64,000 bases of DNA from Saccharina japonica (GCA_008828725.1 MEHQ01001561.1:231001-295000); one strand, 5' to 3'. Positions 32,093 to 42,630 are shown, counted from the first letter of the stretch. Translations and numbers: made by a program. Notes: generated by a model from the letters alone, not told the origin.

Positions 32093-35000
32093 TTAGCATG
32101 CCACGGGGAGTTCTTTGGCAGCGTCAAGCAGAGTGTCCCAGAAGGTGGGAGAGACGTCCCACGGATTAGGCATGGCATCGTCCGTCACGTATATCGGGCT
32201 CCACCCCTTGCAAAAGGCCTCATGCACGAGGTCGTAGATCAGCTGGGCATGGGCGGAGGGAAGTCGGGGGCGGGGAGGGGGGAGGCAAGCGACGGGGCGA
32301 GCGAGCGAGCGAGGAAGGAGCGAGCGAGGAAGGGAGGGAGCAGGCGAAGAAGATTGTGGAGATTCCAACATAAGAGCGACGTCTCAATAGCGGTGGGAGG
32401 GGGAGGTACACGTGAGTGAATGAGTGAGCAACCAAAACGAGAACGGTGGAGAACCGAAAGTAAGATCAGTAGAGTTGTGAGTCGGGACCACTTTGAAGTC
32501 GCCAACTATTAATAGTTATTAGTCAGAATAATAGTAAGTTCCTCGAGACTATCCGACTTATTGGGTTTCCATACTTGCAGGAAGTATTGTTCAATGCGGA
32601 GCACGTGTTTTTCTTTTTTGAGACGGGGCCCCCTTGGCCGGGAGGGGCTGATTTGTCTCGCTTCGCTCGCCTGACTTAAGCCGGCAAGTCGACTGGCCAC
32701 CAGCTGGCTTCGCCAGGCGACTTGTCGGCTCAACACAGTCAGTTGGCTAACGGCATATACGAGTTACTTATTATAGTAGTCGTGAAATCCTGCCGATTCG
32801 CAGCTCTAAATATTAGTCCGACTAATGCTGTGTCGCTATACAGCTATAGATTATCGCGCTTGGGAATGGGCCGCGACCCCGACGCATGAGAAAGAACAAA
32901 TCGAACCGCCGTTCGGTCGGTCTATCGGTCGGTCTATCGGTCGGTATGTTGGTCAATCTATTGGTCGGTCTATTGGTCGATCTATTGGTCGGTCTATTGG
33001 TCGGTCTGATTTGATAGCGCTGTGAGTCGGCAGGATTTCACGACTTTTACCTAATCGGTAGATGACGTTGCCCGACTGACTGGCTTATTAAGCCAGCAAG
33101 TCGGTAGGTGAAGCCAGCTGATGGCCAGCCGCCTTGCCGCCTGAAGTTAGGCAAACGAAGCGAGACAAATCAGCCCTTCCCGGCCGAGGGGGTTCTGCCC
33201 CCCAAAAAAACAGTGTGTCCCTTAGTGGACAATCCTTCCTACAAGTATGGAAACCCATTTAGTCGGATAGTCAGCACCTCCGGGGAACGACCATTTATTA
33301 GTCCGACTAACAGCTATACTCAGTTATATACCCAGGGCCGAGGGTTCTGAATCGCAGCTGATCGATAGCATCGCGAGCCTCTGCTGAGACCCGGCTGGTG
33401 CTAACGCTTGATTTGCTACGGCCCTCTCCGTTAGTTTTTTTTCCTGCATTGTTTTAGGCTCTGTCTTCACCCAAAAACTGGCGCCAAGAAAAATGCACGC
33501 TACTAACTAATAATGGGCAATCCCAATTTTTTCTACTATTTTTCCGTTCCATTTGTTATCTTCGCCCTTCTTTCCTGTCCCCTTCCTAGTCGTAACTCAG
33601 ATCCGGGGTCAAAAAGTAGAGGCTTTTCTCCCTCCTCCCGACTACGGTATATACGTGCCTCGTATTTTTATCGCAAAAAGACTTCGGCCCTTTCTTCCCT
33701 CGTCTGCTCGCATCGAATCCCATATTCTAGTGTTGTAACGAAAAGGCATGCCTTATAAGGCACACGTCTTATTGGGTAGTTCCTCAGTTAAGAAGCCCCA
33801 CCCGTCAGAAATATTGCCTCAGAAGGCATGTGCCTTATTGGGTTGTTTCTCAGTAAAGAAGCCCCGTCAATCATAAATATTTCCTCGGAAGGCATATGCC
33901 TTATTGGGTAGTTCCTCGGAAAAGAAGCCCCATCGGTCAGAAATACTGCCTTAGAAGGCATGTGCCATATTGGGTATTTCCTCAGTTAAGGAGCCCGACC
34001 AGTCAAAAATACTGCCTCAGAAGGCATACGCCTTATTGGGTAGTTCCTCAGAAAAGGAGCCCCGTCGGTCAGAAATATTAGTATTCGTAGCCTCAGAAGG
34101 CGTATGCCTTATTGGGTAGTTCGCATCACTCAGAAATACTGCCTCAGAAGGCAAAAAAAGTGCTACCCCTGTCGCAGAACGCCTCTTTTGCTGTTTGCGC
34201 GGCCCTCTCTGGTACTCTGGTATTCTTGAAACGCTCCATGTGCGGGTTTGCGTAAGTTTCTGGAGACTTTGCAAGCTTTTTAATGTTCCGAAAGGTGTTT
34301 GCATAGAAGGCCTGTCGTTTGGATGGATTTGCCTTCATTGTGTGGACTCTTCCACATGCTTTTAGACGTTCCACGAAGGTGCTTATTCATGTACCGTAAG
34401 GTCTATCTCTTTGCCTACCTTCTAAAAGGGAGGATAGTGCTCCATCCGCGAAAGAAAAAAAAATCCCTCCATACAAATGTAAACCCAAAACGGGGGACAT
34501 GAAAAAACGTTCCCGATAGAAAAACGCCTCTGAAAATGCTGGAATGGGAACTCAAATTGGGGGGGGTCTCCTCCACGATCCGTTTGGTTCTCTAGTACAG
34601 CACCAGTCGAACGGCACTTAGTCTTACATATTCGGTCTGCGCCAGGGCGGATGCCGAGTGCACGAGGAGAATGTTGTTGCCTTCTCGAGACGCAGCGGAA
34701 GTAGCCGGCACCCCAGAGTCCATGCTGTCGAGACGCGGTGGGGGACGGTTTTGAAAAAATGGGACGTGTTTAGTGAAACACCGGCTAAAGTAATTTCTAG
34801 ATTGTTATTATGTATATATGTATGTTTTTTTGTGTAGCTTCCTGGCTTGGCTTCCCTGGCGTCATTTTTTCTTACTCCCTCTACTATTGTAATATGCGAG
34901 ACATGTGGCTGTTTATGAGCGATCGATAGACCCGTGAGTCTGCACGACTTAAGTCTTCAACTATTCATTAGTCGGACTGTTAATAATAGTTATTTACAGT

Positions 35001-38000
35001 CGTTTCCCGGAGGTGCCGACACTCCGATTTCTTGGGTTTCCATACTTGTAGGAAGGATTGTTCAATGCGGGGACTTATTTTTCTTTTTTGGCCGTTTTGG
35101 CTGGGAAAAGGATAATTTGGTTCATTTCGCTCGCCAAGTCGGCTGGCCATCAGTTCGCTTCGCCAGGCGACTTGCCGACCAAAAACAGATAGTCGGCTAA
35201 CGGCACCTGCCGATTAGTTTTTAGTCGTGAAGCCCTGCCGACCTTCACAGATCTAGCATAATCAATCGACGACAAGATTTATTCAACCGGAGCTGCTGAG
35301 TGAGGGGGTAGCAGCCGGTCGCCCCGGTGGTTAGCCTCGAAAACTACTAAGGTCGAAGGTCATGGTTTCGGGCCCTGCCGTGTTGTGGGGTTCTTCATGT
35401 TGAACCAAATCGAATGCAGAAAGCGCCAGGCGTCTGTACGCATAATTTGACGCGAGTCGATGCAGGAAGAAAGTGCCGAATTATTATCGCGATAAAAGTC
35501 GAACGCACGTACCGTAGTGGGGATGGGAGGGGGGGGAGGGCCTGCTTTGTGATCCCGGGTCTGAGCTACGACTATGGAGGAAGAAGGAGAAGCAGGGCGA
35601 AGAAAACTACTGGGATGGAAAACTAGAATATAAATTAACCCCATTGATACTTGATTATATTGTTGAGATCAAAACTATCGCGGGTGCGGTAGTTTCGGCG
35701 GTCTTGTCAACGGTGCTATCAACGGTGCTATCAACGGCGGTATCAACCATCAAGTAAGCGAGAGCGCATCAGCACTGCTATTTTTTTAATAGCATCACGC
35801 CGTGTGGGAGTGGGAGATGTCTTTGCATGATAGCCCGGGGATACATACACCCCCTATACCTCGCCACCGCGGGCTGCTTGCTAAATTCGTGTGACCGATG
35901 CTGAAAAACAAAATCAATCGTCTTTTGTTTTCGATATTTTTTTCCCTTTAAGGCACACCTTGAAGTCCCGTCGGGGTTCAAAAGTCCGAACTGGGCTATG
36001 TCTTCTACACGCGCGCTTTGTGTGGCACTATTCGAGCGGTCGCTCGCTCATACTGACGGGACGGCTGGATAAAAAAATGGTTGCCATTTTTTTGTGCAAC
36101 ATACTACCTGGGTCCAAACAATAATCAGATTCCTCACGTGAAATGTAATAGTAGTTGTCGTAACCGGCAATGCCTTCCGGGGGGGACAACCCGGAGTAGC
36201 GCTCGTCCGCATTGTAGCCAGCTACAATCAGAAGCCCTGTCAGTTTGCGTCTTCTACCAGTCTGCCAGCACTGTTCCGTGTTGTACCCACTTGGTATCCC
36301 AACTCGCGCGATGAGCCAAACTGTGCCTCGTTGTTTGTTTTTCTTTTAGCCAGAAAATATGAACAAAACGCTTAATTCTCTCTAGAACAACAAACAGAAG
36401 ATTATTCTCGGAACGGTTCCCGATATCTAATAATCCTCTCCATACTTATCGATATCGATATTTCGATGTTTCAATACATCGATATGCCGATATTTCGAGC
36501 AATCGATATTTCGATAAATCGATATTTCGACAAATCGATATTTCGACATCGCATCATAGTTCTCACGTGTAATAGTAGTTCTCGTATCCGACGATGCCTG
36601 CTGGGGGGGAGAACTCGAAGTAGAGGTCATCCGCATACTGACCGGGGTTAAACATAACTCGTGTTTGCACCTGTGCGACGACAACAAGAAGGAAACGATA
36701 TGAGTTTGACGTTCTGCTATTGTAGGAGACTGTGGCTTGACCCTTTCAATCACCACCCCTACGCTAAAATTACAATAGTAACGCCGACAGAAGCCTTGGC
36801 GCGCCCAAAGGTACCACGTACTAACCTCAGCAGTGTCGAAACTGGAGTGTGCCAAAGTGTTGTACGACCGATACTTTGTCGCAAGGGTGTTGAGCAAACG
36901 GGGAGTCTCGTCGAAAAAAATGCCGTCACAGGCACCAGGATAAAGCTGATAACGCGGACAACAACGAGAGAAGAGGACAGGGGGGGAGGGGTACAGCGAA
37001 ACAAAACAGGGTAGGAGTACAATCAGAACGGAGCGAAACAAAACAGGGTAGGAGTACAGTCAGGACGGGTCTGATCTGGTATCATCTTCAACATGCGGTG
37101 GCAGGCAGGCGCCGGGGCATATAATAGCTGAAAATGCGCGCACTAATGTTGAGAAGGGAGGGGGGGGAGGGGGGCACAGCAAACCAAGTGGGAACAGAGG
37201 TGAGAGCGAGTCTCCTCTTCTGGCTTAACCCTCTTTGAGACTATGAGACTTGAGAGGGGGGAAGTCGGCAAAAGAAACAACGATTACAGCATAGGTAGGC
37301 CAGACGAAGCAGCTCTAATCGCAGTATGACACGCGCGAAGCATGCCGATAGTTGTACGTACTATTACGGGTTGCGGGGGAATAAACCGTCAGACAGATCA
37401 TGATCTAGATGATCTAAATCCTAACCTGCCGTTATGAGATGTTGTACAGGATCTGTATCGTACAGATCTTACCCAGGAATCATGTGCTGGATCATGCAGA
37501 CTATACGGCTCCCACCCGGCAACATGAGCTAGATCGTACAGATCATACAGATCATACAGATCAGGGATCTATCTGTCCTGAATGGTCTAGATCATAACGT
37601 GGGAATGATCTATATCATCTGTCCGATGCGTGATTTTTTTTACAGTAGTAACCAGAACCAAGTGTGTTGTGTTGCCATAGGGGGGTGCATATACCTGGTT
37701 TTTGGGTCCATCGTGGGTTCTTTACTACTCTTCTTACTACAACAGCCCACCCGTAAATAACGCAATTGTCGCTTTGTGGGTCGCTATACCATAATCAAAC
37801 CACAACAGGGTTAAATGTTACAGATAGTAGTATCTACCGTGCAACACGTGTGACACTTTTAGTACTATTAGTACTATTAGTACACTATTAGTAAGACGAC
37901 ACACACCCTCCGCCGAATTTGCTGTTTTTAGGCTTGTTTTGTCGACAACGGAAAGCGATGCGTCAACCGAACGATTTCGACGATTTTGACAACTAGCTAA

Positions 38001-40353
38001 GGTAGAGGTGCACCGATTTTTTTTCTGAGGCGATTTTTTTTCCGATTTTTTTTCTGAGGGGCCTCCGTCGAGGGAGCTGTACACTAATAGTAAGTAAAAA
38101 AATGATTTTGAGATAAAGGCAAGTGCAACCCGAGGAACAAAAACTAAAAATGCAAAAAACAAAAAGAAGAAAGGCATTCAGACAATTTTGCTTTAAGGAG
38201 CCTTCAATAGGCCATTCAGAAACAAAAATAAGCCTTAAAGACATTTCCAAAGCTACCATTCTGGTTGTGTGTAGCCCCCCCCCCCCCTCCGCCTTGTTCT
38301 GAAAAAAAACGGCTCGGAAGTTCATCCTATTAACAGTGTATTACGCGGGACCATAGTAAATAGGACCGACTTTACATACAAAACCTATATATTTCCGTAT
38401 TTTTACTATTGGTATTTGGTCCTGTTTACTATGGTCCTCCGTAATAGCCATTTTGCGTGTTATTCTGTAGTATGCCCACGCTGAAGAAACACCTCCTCAA
38501 TTGTGATTTGTTTTCCTGTTTGCTAGAAGCTCCTCCACCGTGAAACTCTCGCTCACCAGATCGTATGCTTGAATGTCAGCCCGGACGTCGCTGTATGACT
38601 TCGCGCCATAGCCAGTAGCAATGTAGCAAATAAGCTGTCCAAAACAAGAACAACACAGCGCATTAACGAGGGGGGAAGGCAGGCATCAATGAGTGAATTC
38701 ATCAATCCATCATCGCTCAAGTACCTTTTCGCTCCACAGCCAGCAGCGATGTACGAGGTAGCAAACAAGCCGTCCAAGAAGCATTGAATTGGCGCTACAC
38801 AAAAGCATTGAGCGGAGCTACAACATCATATATATATTGGTGCTACACCAACCCCCCCACGCTAGCATTGTAGGGATGCGAGGGTCTATGGTCATACGAC
38901 TACGGCCATATGCATGAATATCGAGTACACCCCCCTCCCAATACTTCACGGCGCTTCGCGCTTGGTGCAAGCAATGTCTGCCTGGTTGGTGAAAACCCGA
39001 CATGCTCCATCGGGGCATCGTAGGGATGCGAGGGTCTATGGTCATACAACTACGCGGCCGTGCACGATATGAGTACCCCCGCCCCCCCAGTCCACCGCGC
39101 TACGCGAACTTACCAGTCACAGCAGTTCATCGGGTTGGATTGTTCGATTTACCTCGAAACCAATTTCAGGGCTACTATTGATAGATACGTCGTATGAAGC
39201 TCCTCTAGCGAAAAAAGCTCCCGAGAAAATAATGGGCACCCCCAACACGTATACCATACGTACCTGAGCTCCTGAGGCCTGAACATCAGCGATGGCGGCC
39301 ATGTAACCGGGGTCCGTGGCAATACCCGGGCCAGAGTTAGGGTTCATGATGCCCACCACAGCCGTGCCTGCTGTTGCCGTACTCTTCAAAATCTCCCACT
39401 GGCCGGCTGCAACACATAACAAAACACCAAATACATCATATGAGTTGACATGGGTTGATTGGCGTTGATAACATCGATTTTTGCAGCATGTAAGGGATCG
39501 CGGTCCGGTGCGTGTCCTCTCGATATGGCGTGGTGGCAGGGGCTTAGCGGTGGAGCTGCTGGAAGTAAGGCTGGTACTGATGCGCTTGGGTCAGCTGGAA
39601 GGTGTGGTGCTTATTCAACCATGGCGGGCCAAAATAAGGGCCAAGAACACAGTAAGCCCTTTTGGAGTCTATGTGAGTAACGAGGAGTGACAGCGTGGGG
39701 GATCGCTCTCCTACGCCACAACGTCTAGAGCTACTGGGCTGTCGCTCTGTGCCGAAACGTCTACAGTAGCAGACACAGTATTGTTAACTATAGAGCAATG
39801 CCGCCTTGTAGGGCTGGCGGCTAATTTTCTGAGCTCCTCGCATGAGGAGCTCAACATATCATACAGCCGAAACACGCCTACTTCGAAGAAAATATTTCTG
39901 TCAACCCGACCTGAAAAAAATACTACTCTTACTGCAGTAAAATAATCGGTACTAACCTGCTGTTGCTCACTTGAGGAGCTCGAGCGGTCCCAGTGACAAA
40001 ATATTGCCTCAGAAGGCAAACACTAACTGATACCCGTATAAGTCATTATTAGTATCCATGTTAATATCCATATTATTATTCTTACTCTTATACGAAGTAT
40101 AATATTACAGGTATACGAAGTATTCACTCACAGAGGACGGAGCCCTGATACGGAGGGGTGTAGAGCGGGACGATGAACTCCATCCCGGTGAACTGCGTTG
40201 AAGATGCTCCTCCTCCTCCTCCTCCCCCCTCTTCTCCTCCTGGTGCCGACGACAAGCTGTTGTCGTCATCCCAGTCATCACCATCGTCTTGCTGCCCTGT
40301 GTTGCCAGCAGAAGCACCGTACACCGCGGGAGTAGCCGCGGCAAAAATAATCC
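32093..40353 (-). CDS. Gene B: spherulin-4-like protein, seven coding exons
   Basis: Minus-strand exons: E1 40353-40132, E2 39406-39264, E3 38634-38557, E4 36945-36826, E5 36670-36567, E6 34724-34628, E7 32242-32093 (stop TAA). Every acceptor is CAG; donors are GTGAGT, GTACGT, GTGAGC, GTTAGT, GTGAGA and GTAAGA. Motifs in order: MEFIVPLYTPPY (E1), GIMNPNSGPG (E2), YIATGYGAKS (E3), DGIFFDETP (E4), FNPGQYADD and GYENYYYT (E5), LLVHSASALA (E6), PIYVTDD and MPNPWD (E7). This is the complete motif series of spherulin-4 domains; the acidic DGIFFDE site would be the likely active-site strand if the fold is glycosidase-like (inference). E1 also encodes an Asp/Gly-rich linker (DDGDDWDDD, then a run of Gly). 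No in-frame ATG with a signal peptide precedes E1, so a further 5' exon is probably missing or unrecognised. Introns of 0.15-2.4 kb hold satellites and MITEs. Confidence 0.82.
32508..32800 (+). mobile_element. CCTGCCGA element, plus copy in gene B intron 6
   Basis: Order of blocks: TTAGTCAGAATAATAGTAAG, CCGACTTATTGGGTTTCCAT, ACTTGCAGGAAGTATTGTTC, a G/C run near CCCCTTGGCC, TTTGTCTCGCTTCGCTCGCC, AGCTGGCTTCGCCAGGCGAC, and the terminus TAGTCGTGAAATCCTGCCGA. Further copies lie at 33021 (minus), 34936 (plus) and 53932 (minus), plus a fragment at 50750-50850. Confidence 0.75.
32908..33012. repeat. 12-bp minisatellite (GGTCGGTCTATT)
   Basis: About eight units of GGTCGGTCTATC/T with variants. It lies between two oppositely oriented CCTGCCGA elements, within gene B intron 6 (34627-32243). 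Confidence 0.85.
33021..33330 (-). mobile_element. CCTGCCGA element, inverted copy
   Basis: It begins GTCGGCAGGATTTCACGAC and carries the same blocks in reverse, ending GGAACGACCATTTATTAGTC. With 32508-32800 it forms an inverted pair around a ~220-bp spacer. Confidence 0.75.
33523..33745 (-). mobile_element. A-tailed (SINE-like) repeat, copy 1
   Basis: In the sense direction (minus) the blocks are GATGCGAGCAGACGAGGGAA, TTTTTGCGATAAAAATACG, GGCACG, a GGGAGGAGGGAG run, CCCCGGATCTGAGTTACGAC and AATGGAACGGAAAAATAGTA. It sits in gene B intron 6. Copies share orientation-specific 3' A-rich ends. Confidence 0.65.
33743..34155. repeat. ~66-bp tandem repeat, about six units
   Basis: The units start AAGGCATRYGCCTTATTGGG, continue TAGTTCCTCAG, AAGGAGCCCCGTCGGTCAGA and close ATACTGCCTCAG. 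One unit has an insertion and one a deletion. The AAGGAGCCCGACCAGTCA segment resembles the interior of the GTGCACC element, and ATTGCCTCAGAAGGCA also occurs at 40005-40020. Confidence 0.85.
34936..35258 (+). mobile_element. CCTGCCGA element, copy in gene B intron 5/6 region
   Basis: It shares GACTTAAGTCTTCAACTATT, TTTCCCGGAGGTGCCGACAC, GGGTTTCCATACTTGTAGGA, TCGCTTCGCCAGGCGACTTG and the terminus AGTCGTGAAGCCCTGCCGA. It lies just upstream (in gene terms) of exon 6. Confidence 0.75.
35425..35630 (+). mobile_element. A-tailed (SINE-like) repeat, copy 2
   Basis: It shares GACGCGAGTCGATGCAGGAA, TCGCGATAAAAGTCGAACGC, ACGTACCGTAGTGGGG, a G-rich run, CCCGGGTCTGAGCTACGACT and CTGGGATGGAAAA with the family. 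Just upstream (35300-35390) are weak A-box and B-box look-alikes that I do not trust. Confidence 0.65.
36437..36560. repeat. TCGATATT satellite at the start of gene B intron 5
   Basis: A short tandem array of CGATATTTCGA-type units begins almost immediately after the exon 5 donor (36566). The same motif sits in the same place in gene C (60556-60785). Confidence 0.85.
37384..37632 (+). mobile_element. GATC element, compact copy in gene B intron 3
   Basis: The core is intact (CCTAACCTGCCGTTATGAGA, ACCCAGGAATCATGTGCTGG, CTCCCACCCGGCAACATGAG, TGAATGGTCTAGATCATAAC) with very short GATC arrays at both sides and the degenerate termini GTCAGACAGATCATG and CATCTGTCCGATGCGTG. Confidence 0.75.
37644..37729. 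mobile_element. AATCAGAACC element, copy 3
   Basis: The ends AGTAGTAACCAGAACCAAGT and TCCATCGTGGGTTCTTTACT flank a G-run centre. It is in gene B intron 3, next to a GATC element. Confidence 0.65.
38242..38330 (-). repeat. GGCTTTGG dispersed repeat, copy 3
   Basis: Reverse-complement blocks: ATTTCCAAAGCTACCATTCT, a 14-base C run, and AACGGCTCGGAAGTTCATCC. Confidence 0.5.
38338..38447. mobile_element. CATAG element, copy in gene B intron 3
   Basis: GTATTACGCGGGACCATAGT then AAATAGGACC is mirrored by GGTCCTGTTTACTATGGTCC then TCCGTAATAG. Confidence 0.8.
38686..38778 (-). pseudogene. Duplicated, frameshifted exon 3 of gene B
   Basis: The minus strand reads GGACGGCTTGTTTGCTACCT, ATCGCTGCTGGCTGTGGAGC and GAAAAGGTACTTGAGCGATG. 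This parallels the acceptor and first half of true exon 3 (acceptor side, Y-I-A-x-G-x-GAK-x-Y-S). It carries extra bases after TGCTAC that break the frame and lacks the distal half and donor. It lies 60-140 bp upstream of the real exon 3. Confidence 0.65.
38863..39082 (+). repeat. Two partial CGTAG hairpin repeats in tandem
   Basis: CATTGTAGGGATGCGAGGGT and GGTCATACGACTACGGCCAT appear at ~38867-38912, then the longer copy from CACGGCGCTTCGCGCTTGGT to GTGCACGATATGAGTACCCC at ~38946-39076. Both end in C-rich runs. They are in gene B intron 2. Confidence 0.75.
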
Positions 40354-40379
40354 CTGGGTGTTTATCACGCAAGACGTAG

Positions 40380-40950
40380 GAGGCGGTGGTGTTAGTGGCG
40401 GTGGTGGTGGTAGTGGTGGTGTTGGTGGTGGTAGTGGTAGTGATGGTGATGGTAGTGGCAGCGGTCGTGTGGTGATGGTAGTGGTGGTGGTTGTGGTGAT
40501 GGTGGTGTGGTGGTGGTGGTGGGGACGATGGTGGTGTTCATACAGTGAGTGGTGCTGGTGGTGTTGTTGGTGGTGTTGGTAGAGGTAATGGTGGTAGTGG
40601 TGGTGGTGGTGGTGGTATTGGTGGTGATGGTTTTGGTGTTGGTGTTGGTGTTGGTAGTGGCAGCGGTCGTGTGGCGGTGGTGGTTTTGGCGGTGGTGGTT
40701 TTGGTGGCATTGGTGTTGGTGTTGGTAGTGGTATGGTGGCGGTTGGTGGTGGTGGTCGTATTGGTGGTGATGGTTTTGGTGTTGGTGGTGGTGGTGTTGG
40801 TAGCGGCAGCGGTCGTGTGGTGGTGGTGGTTTTGGCGGTGGTGGTTTTGGTGGCATTGGTGTTGGTGTTGGTAGTGGTATGGTGGCGGTTGGTGGTGGTG
40901 GTGGTGGTGGTGGTGATGATGGTGACGGTGGTGGGGGTGGTAGATACATA
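40380..40950. repeat. GGTGGT/GGTGTT low-complexity array upstream of gene B exon 1
   Basis: About 570 bp of GGT, GTT and GAT triplets with a higher-order unit of about 170 bp (GGTAGTGGCAGCGGTCGTGT recurs three times). Long Pro/Thr/His or Gly/Val frames result. It occupies the place where a first exon or promoter of gene B would be expected. Confidence 0.85.
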
Positions 40951-41280
40951 TTCCTGCACGCGATAATCTCGCTCAATCAAAAGGCTTCAATCAAGCGCGA
41001 TTTTGCTTGTACAATCGTCCCGATGCAGAATAAAAATGCATGCGGTGGGGCGGGGCCGCCAGCTGTGCTTTAGTCTGTGGTGATGATGGCGTTAGCTCGA
41101 CAAAACTACAAAATGAGTTTCTTCGGAATGTTCTTCAATAACAAATATGATACCGGTACATGACAATATCCAGTAGTAGTACAGTGGGTACCCCTATTTA
41201 AGAGAGGGTACCCTATATAAGAGAACGGCACAGTTCAGAGAGGCCAAATCGGCTGGACCTGCCTAGAGAAGATTATGCAT

Positions 41281-41392
41281 ATTACGGGGGTCCATAGTAA
41301 ATAGGACCAAATATTGTTAGTAACAGAAGGTGAATATATAGGTTTTTAAGTGTGCCGTAGGTCCTATTTACTATGGTGTCCCGTAAAAATAG
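41281..41392. mobile_element. CATAG element
   Basis: ATTACGGGGGTCCATAGTAA then ATAGGACC is mirrored by GTCCTATTTACTATGGTGTC then CCGTAA. The centre resembles the 7655 copy (AATATTGTTAGTA, GTGAATATATAGG). Confidence 0.85.
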
Positions 41393-41536
41393 TTAATAAA
41401 AGTGTTTTCGGCCTAAACCCACTATGTATATCCAACATCCAGAATTCGACTTCTTCCGGTGTGTGTGTTGAAACGACGAAAAACGGCAGCATGATGGATG
41501 AAAGATGGGATATAGCCGCTCCTAACCCCCCCCCTG

Positions 41537-41642
41537 CCTGGTCGGTGAAAACCCGACATGCTCCGTCCCGGCATTGTAGGGATGCGAGGGTCTATGGTCA
41601 TACGACTACGGCCATGCATGATAATGAAGTACACCCCCCCAC
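41537..41642 (+). repeat. CGTAG hairpin repeat, partial
   Basis: It runs from GCCTGGTCGGTGAAAACCCG through CATTGTAGGGATGCGAGGGT and CATACGACTACGGCCATGCA to AAGTACACCCCCCC. Confidence 0.8.
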
Positions 41643-42489
41643 GGCCTGCCCGCCCCTTCTCTTGTTGTTGTATGTTTTTTTTTCTTTTTTTTTTAATTTC
41701 AGTCTTTCGTATGTAAGTCTTACCGGTACAATAATTCGTAAGACTTTGGGCGCGATCATGCGTACCAATAGGGTTGATTGTGGCCGTATAAACTGTGTAT
41801 ACTGTATAGTGGGCACTTGTTGTGAGGTAATAACTTCTTTTGTTTATTATTGAGTTGTAGACACCAATTGTATCCGACGCAAGCTATGCACGTGTGGTAG
41901 TTCGTCCAAGCCCATGCGTTACATCGAGCGCTTCGGATGGAGGCGATCGTGCCCGGCAGGTTGCGCCTTCACCGTCACGTGGAAGCGCGCCAGCCGATGA
42001 CGGCGTGCCGCCTGACCCCCCTCGTCTGACCGACCACCCCCCCCCCCCCCCGCACAACGCAATATAGCAAGTATACTGGAGGGTTACTTGCAGGCTGCGC
42101 GCATTTTGGTTGCATACATACGACATAGGTATATCCTGGTGTACTACAGCTGTAGATACTGCTGTACAGTACAGGACACCTTCGAGAGACACTACCTGCT
42201 ATTTTTCTTGATTTTTTCTTCATCCCATATTTTACGGATGTAGTTGTAGCGTGTGTATCAGCGCGTAGCTGATGTGTACGCTGTAGACCCGCTTGTCGAT
42301 GGCCGACAAGACACGGCCTAAAATGGAGGTAAGCGCGAGCTCACACAGAACAGACCACTTGCTCCTAGATGAGTAATGCCTACTGATGTACAGTAGTACG
42401 AGCTACTTTGTAGCAGACGACCCAAGGATGACCCTGTGTTATCCAGCAGCGACTCTATGATACCGAATACCGCTATATATAATAGGTGT

Positions 42490-42630
42490 CATCTCTAACA
42501 CCATATACTATCCTCGCCCTACTCTCCCGCTTCCCTCCCAGTAGAAACTCAGATCCGGGGTCGCGGGCGCCCCTTATCCCCTCCCCACTACGGTTCGTGC
42601 CTGCATTTATATCGCGGGAAGAATTCGACA
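42490..42630 (-). mobile_element. A-tailed repeat, fragment
   Basis: It shares (plus strand) CCTCCCAGTAGAAACTCAGA, TCCGGGGTCGCGG and CCACTACGGTTCGTGCCTGC and TATCGCGGGAAGAA with the family. The 3' A-rich end is missing. Confidence 0.55.

Noticed and set aside
35300..35460. A-box/B-box look-alike (GGTGGTTAGCCTCG, GGTTTCGGGCCC) and a possible extra exon of gene B just beside it
   Set aside because: The boxes have insertions and no tRNA fold. The extra exon is not needed because exons 5 and 6 join in perfect phase and no GT donor follows it.
36427..37041. 204-codon continuous minus-strand frame through gene B exons 4 and 5
   Set aside because: It contains exon 4 in frame but crosses intron 4 and reads exon 5 partly in the wrong frame. 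The spliced model with CAG acceptors and GT donors matches the family far better.
39459..39690. Two overlapping 69-73-codon plus-strand frames in gene B intron 1
   Set aside because: Antisense to the gene, short, with no recognisable domain or conserved counterpart.
40105..40980. 291-codon Pro/Thr/His-rich minus-strand frame
   Set aside because: It is in a different frame from gene B exon 1 and is a by-product of the GGT array.
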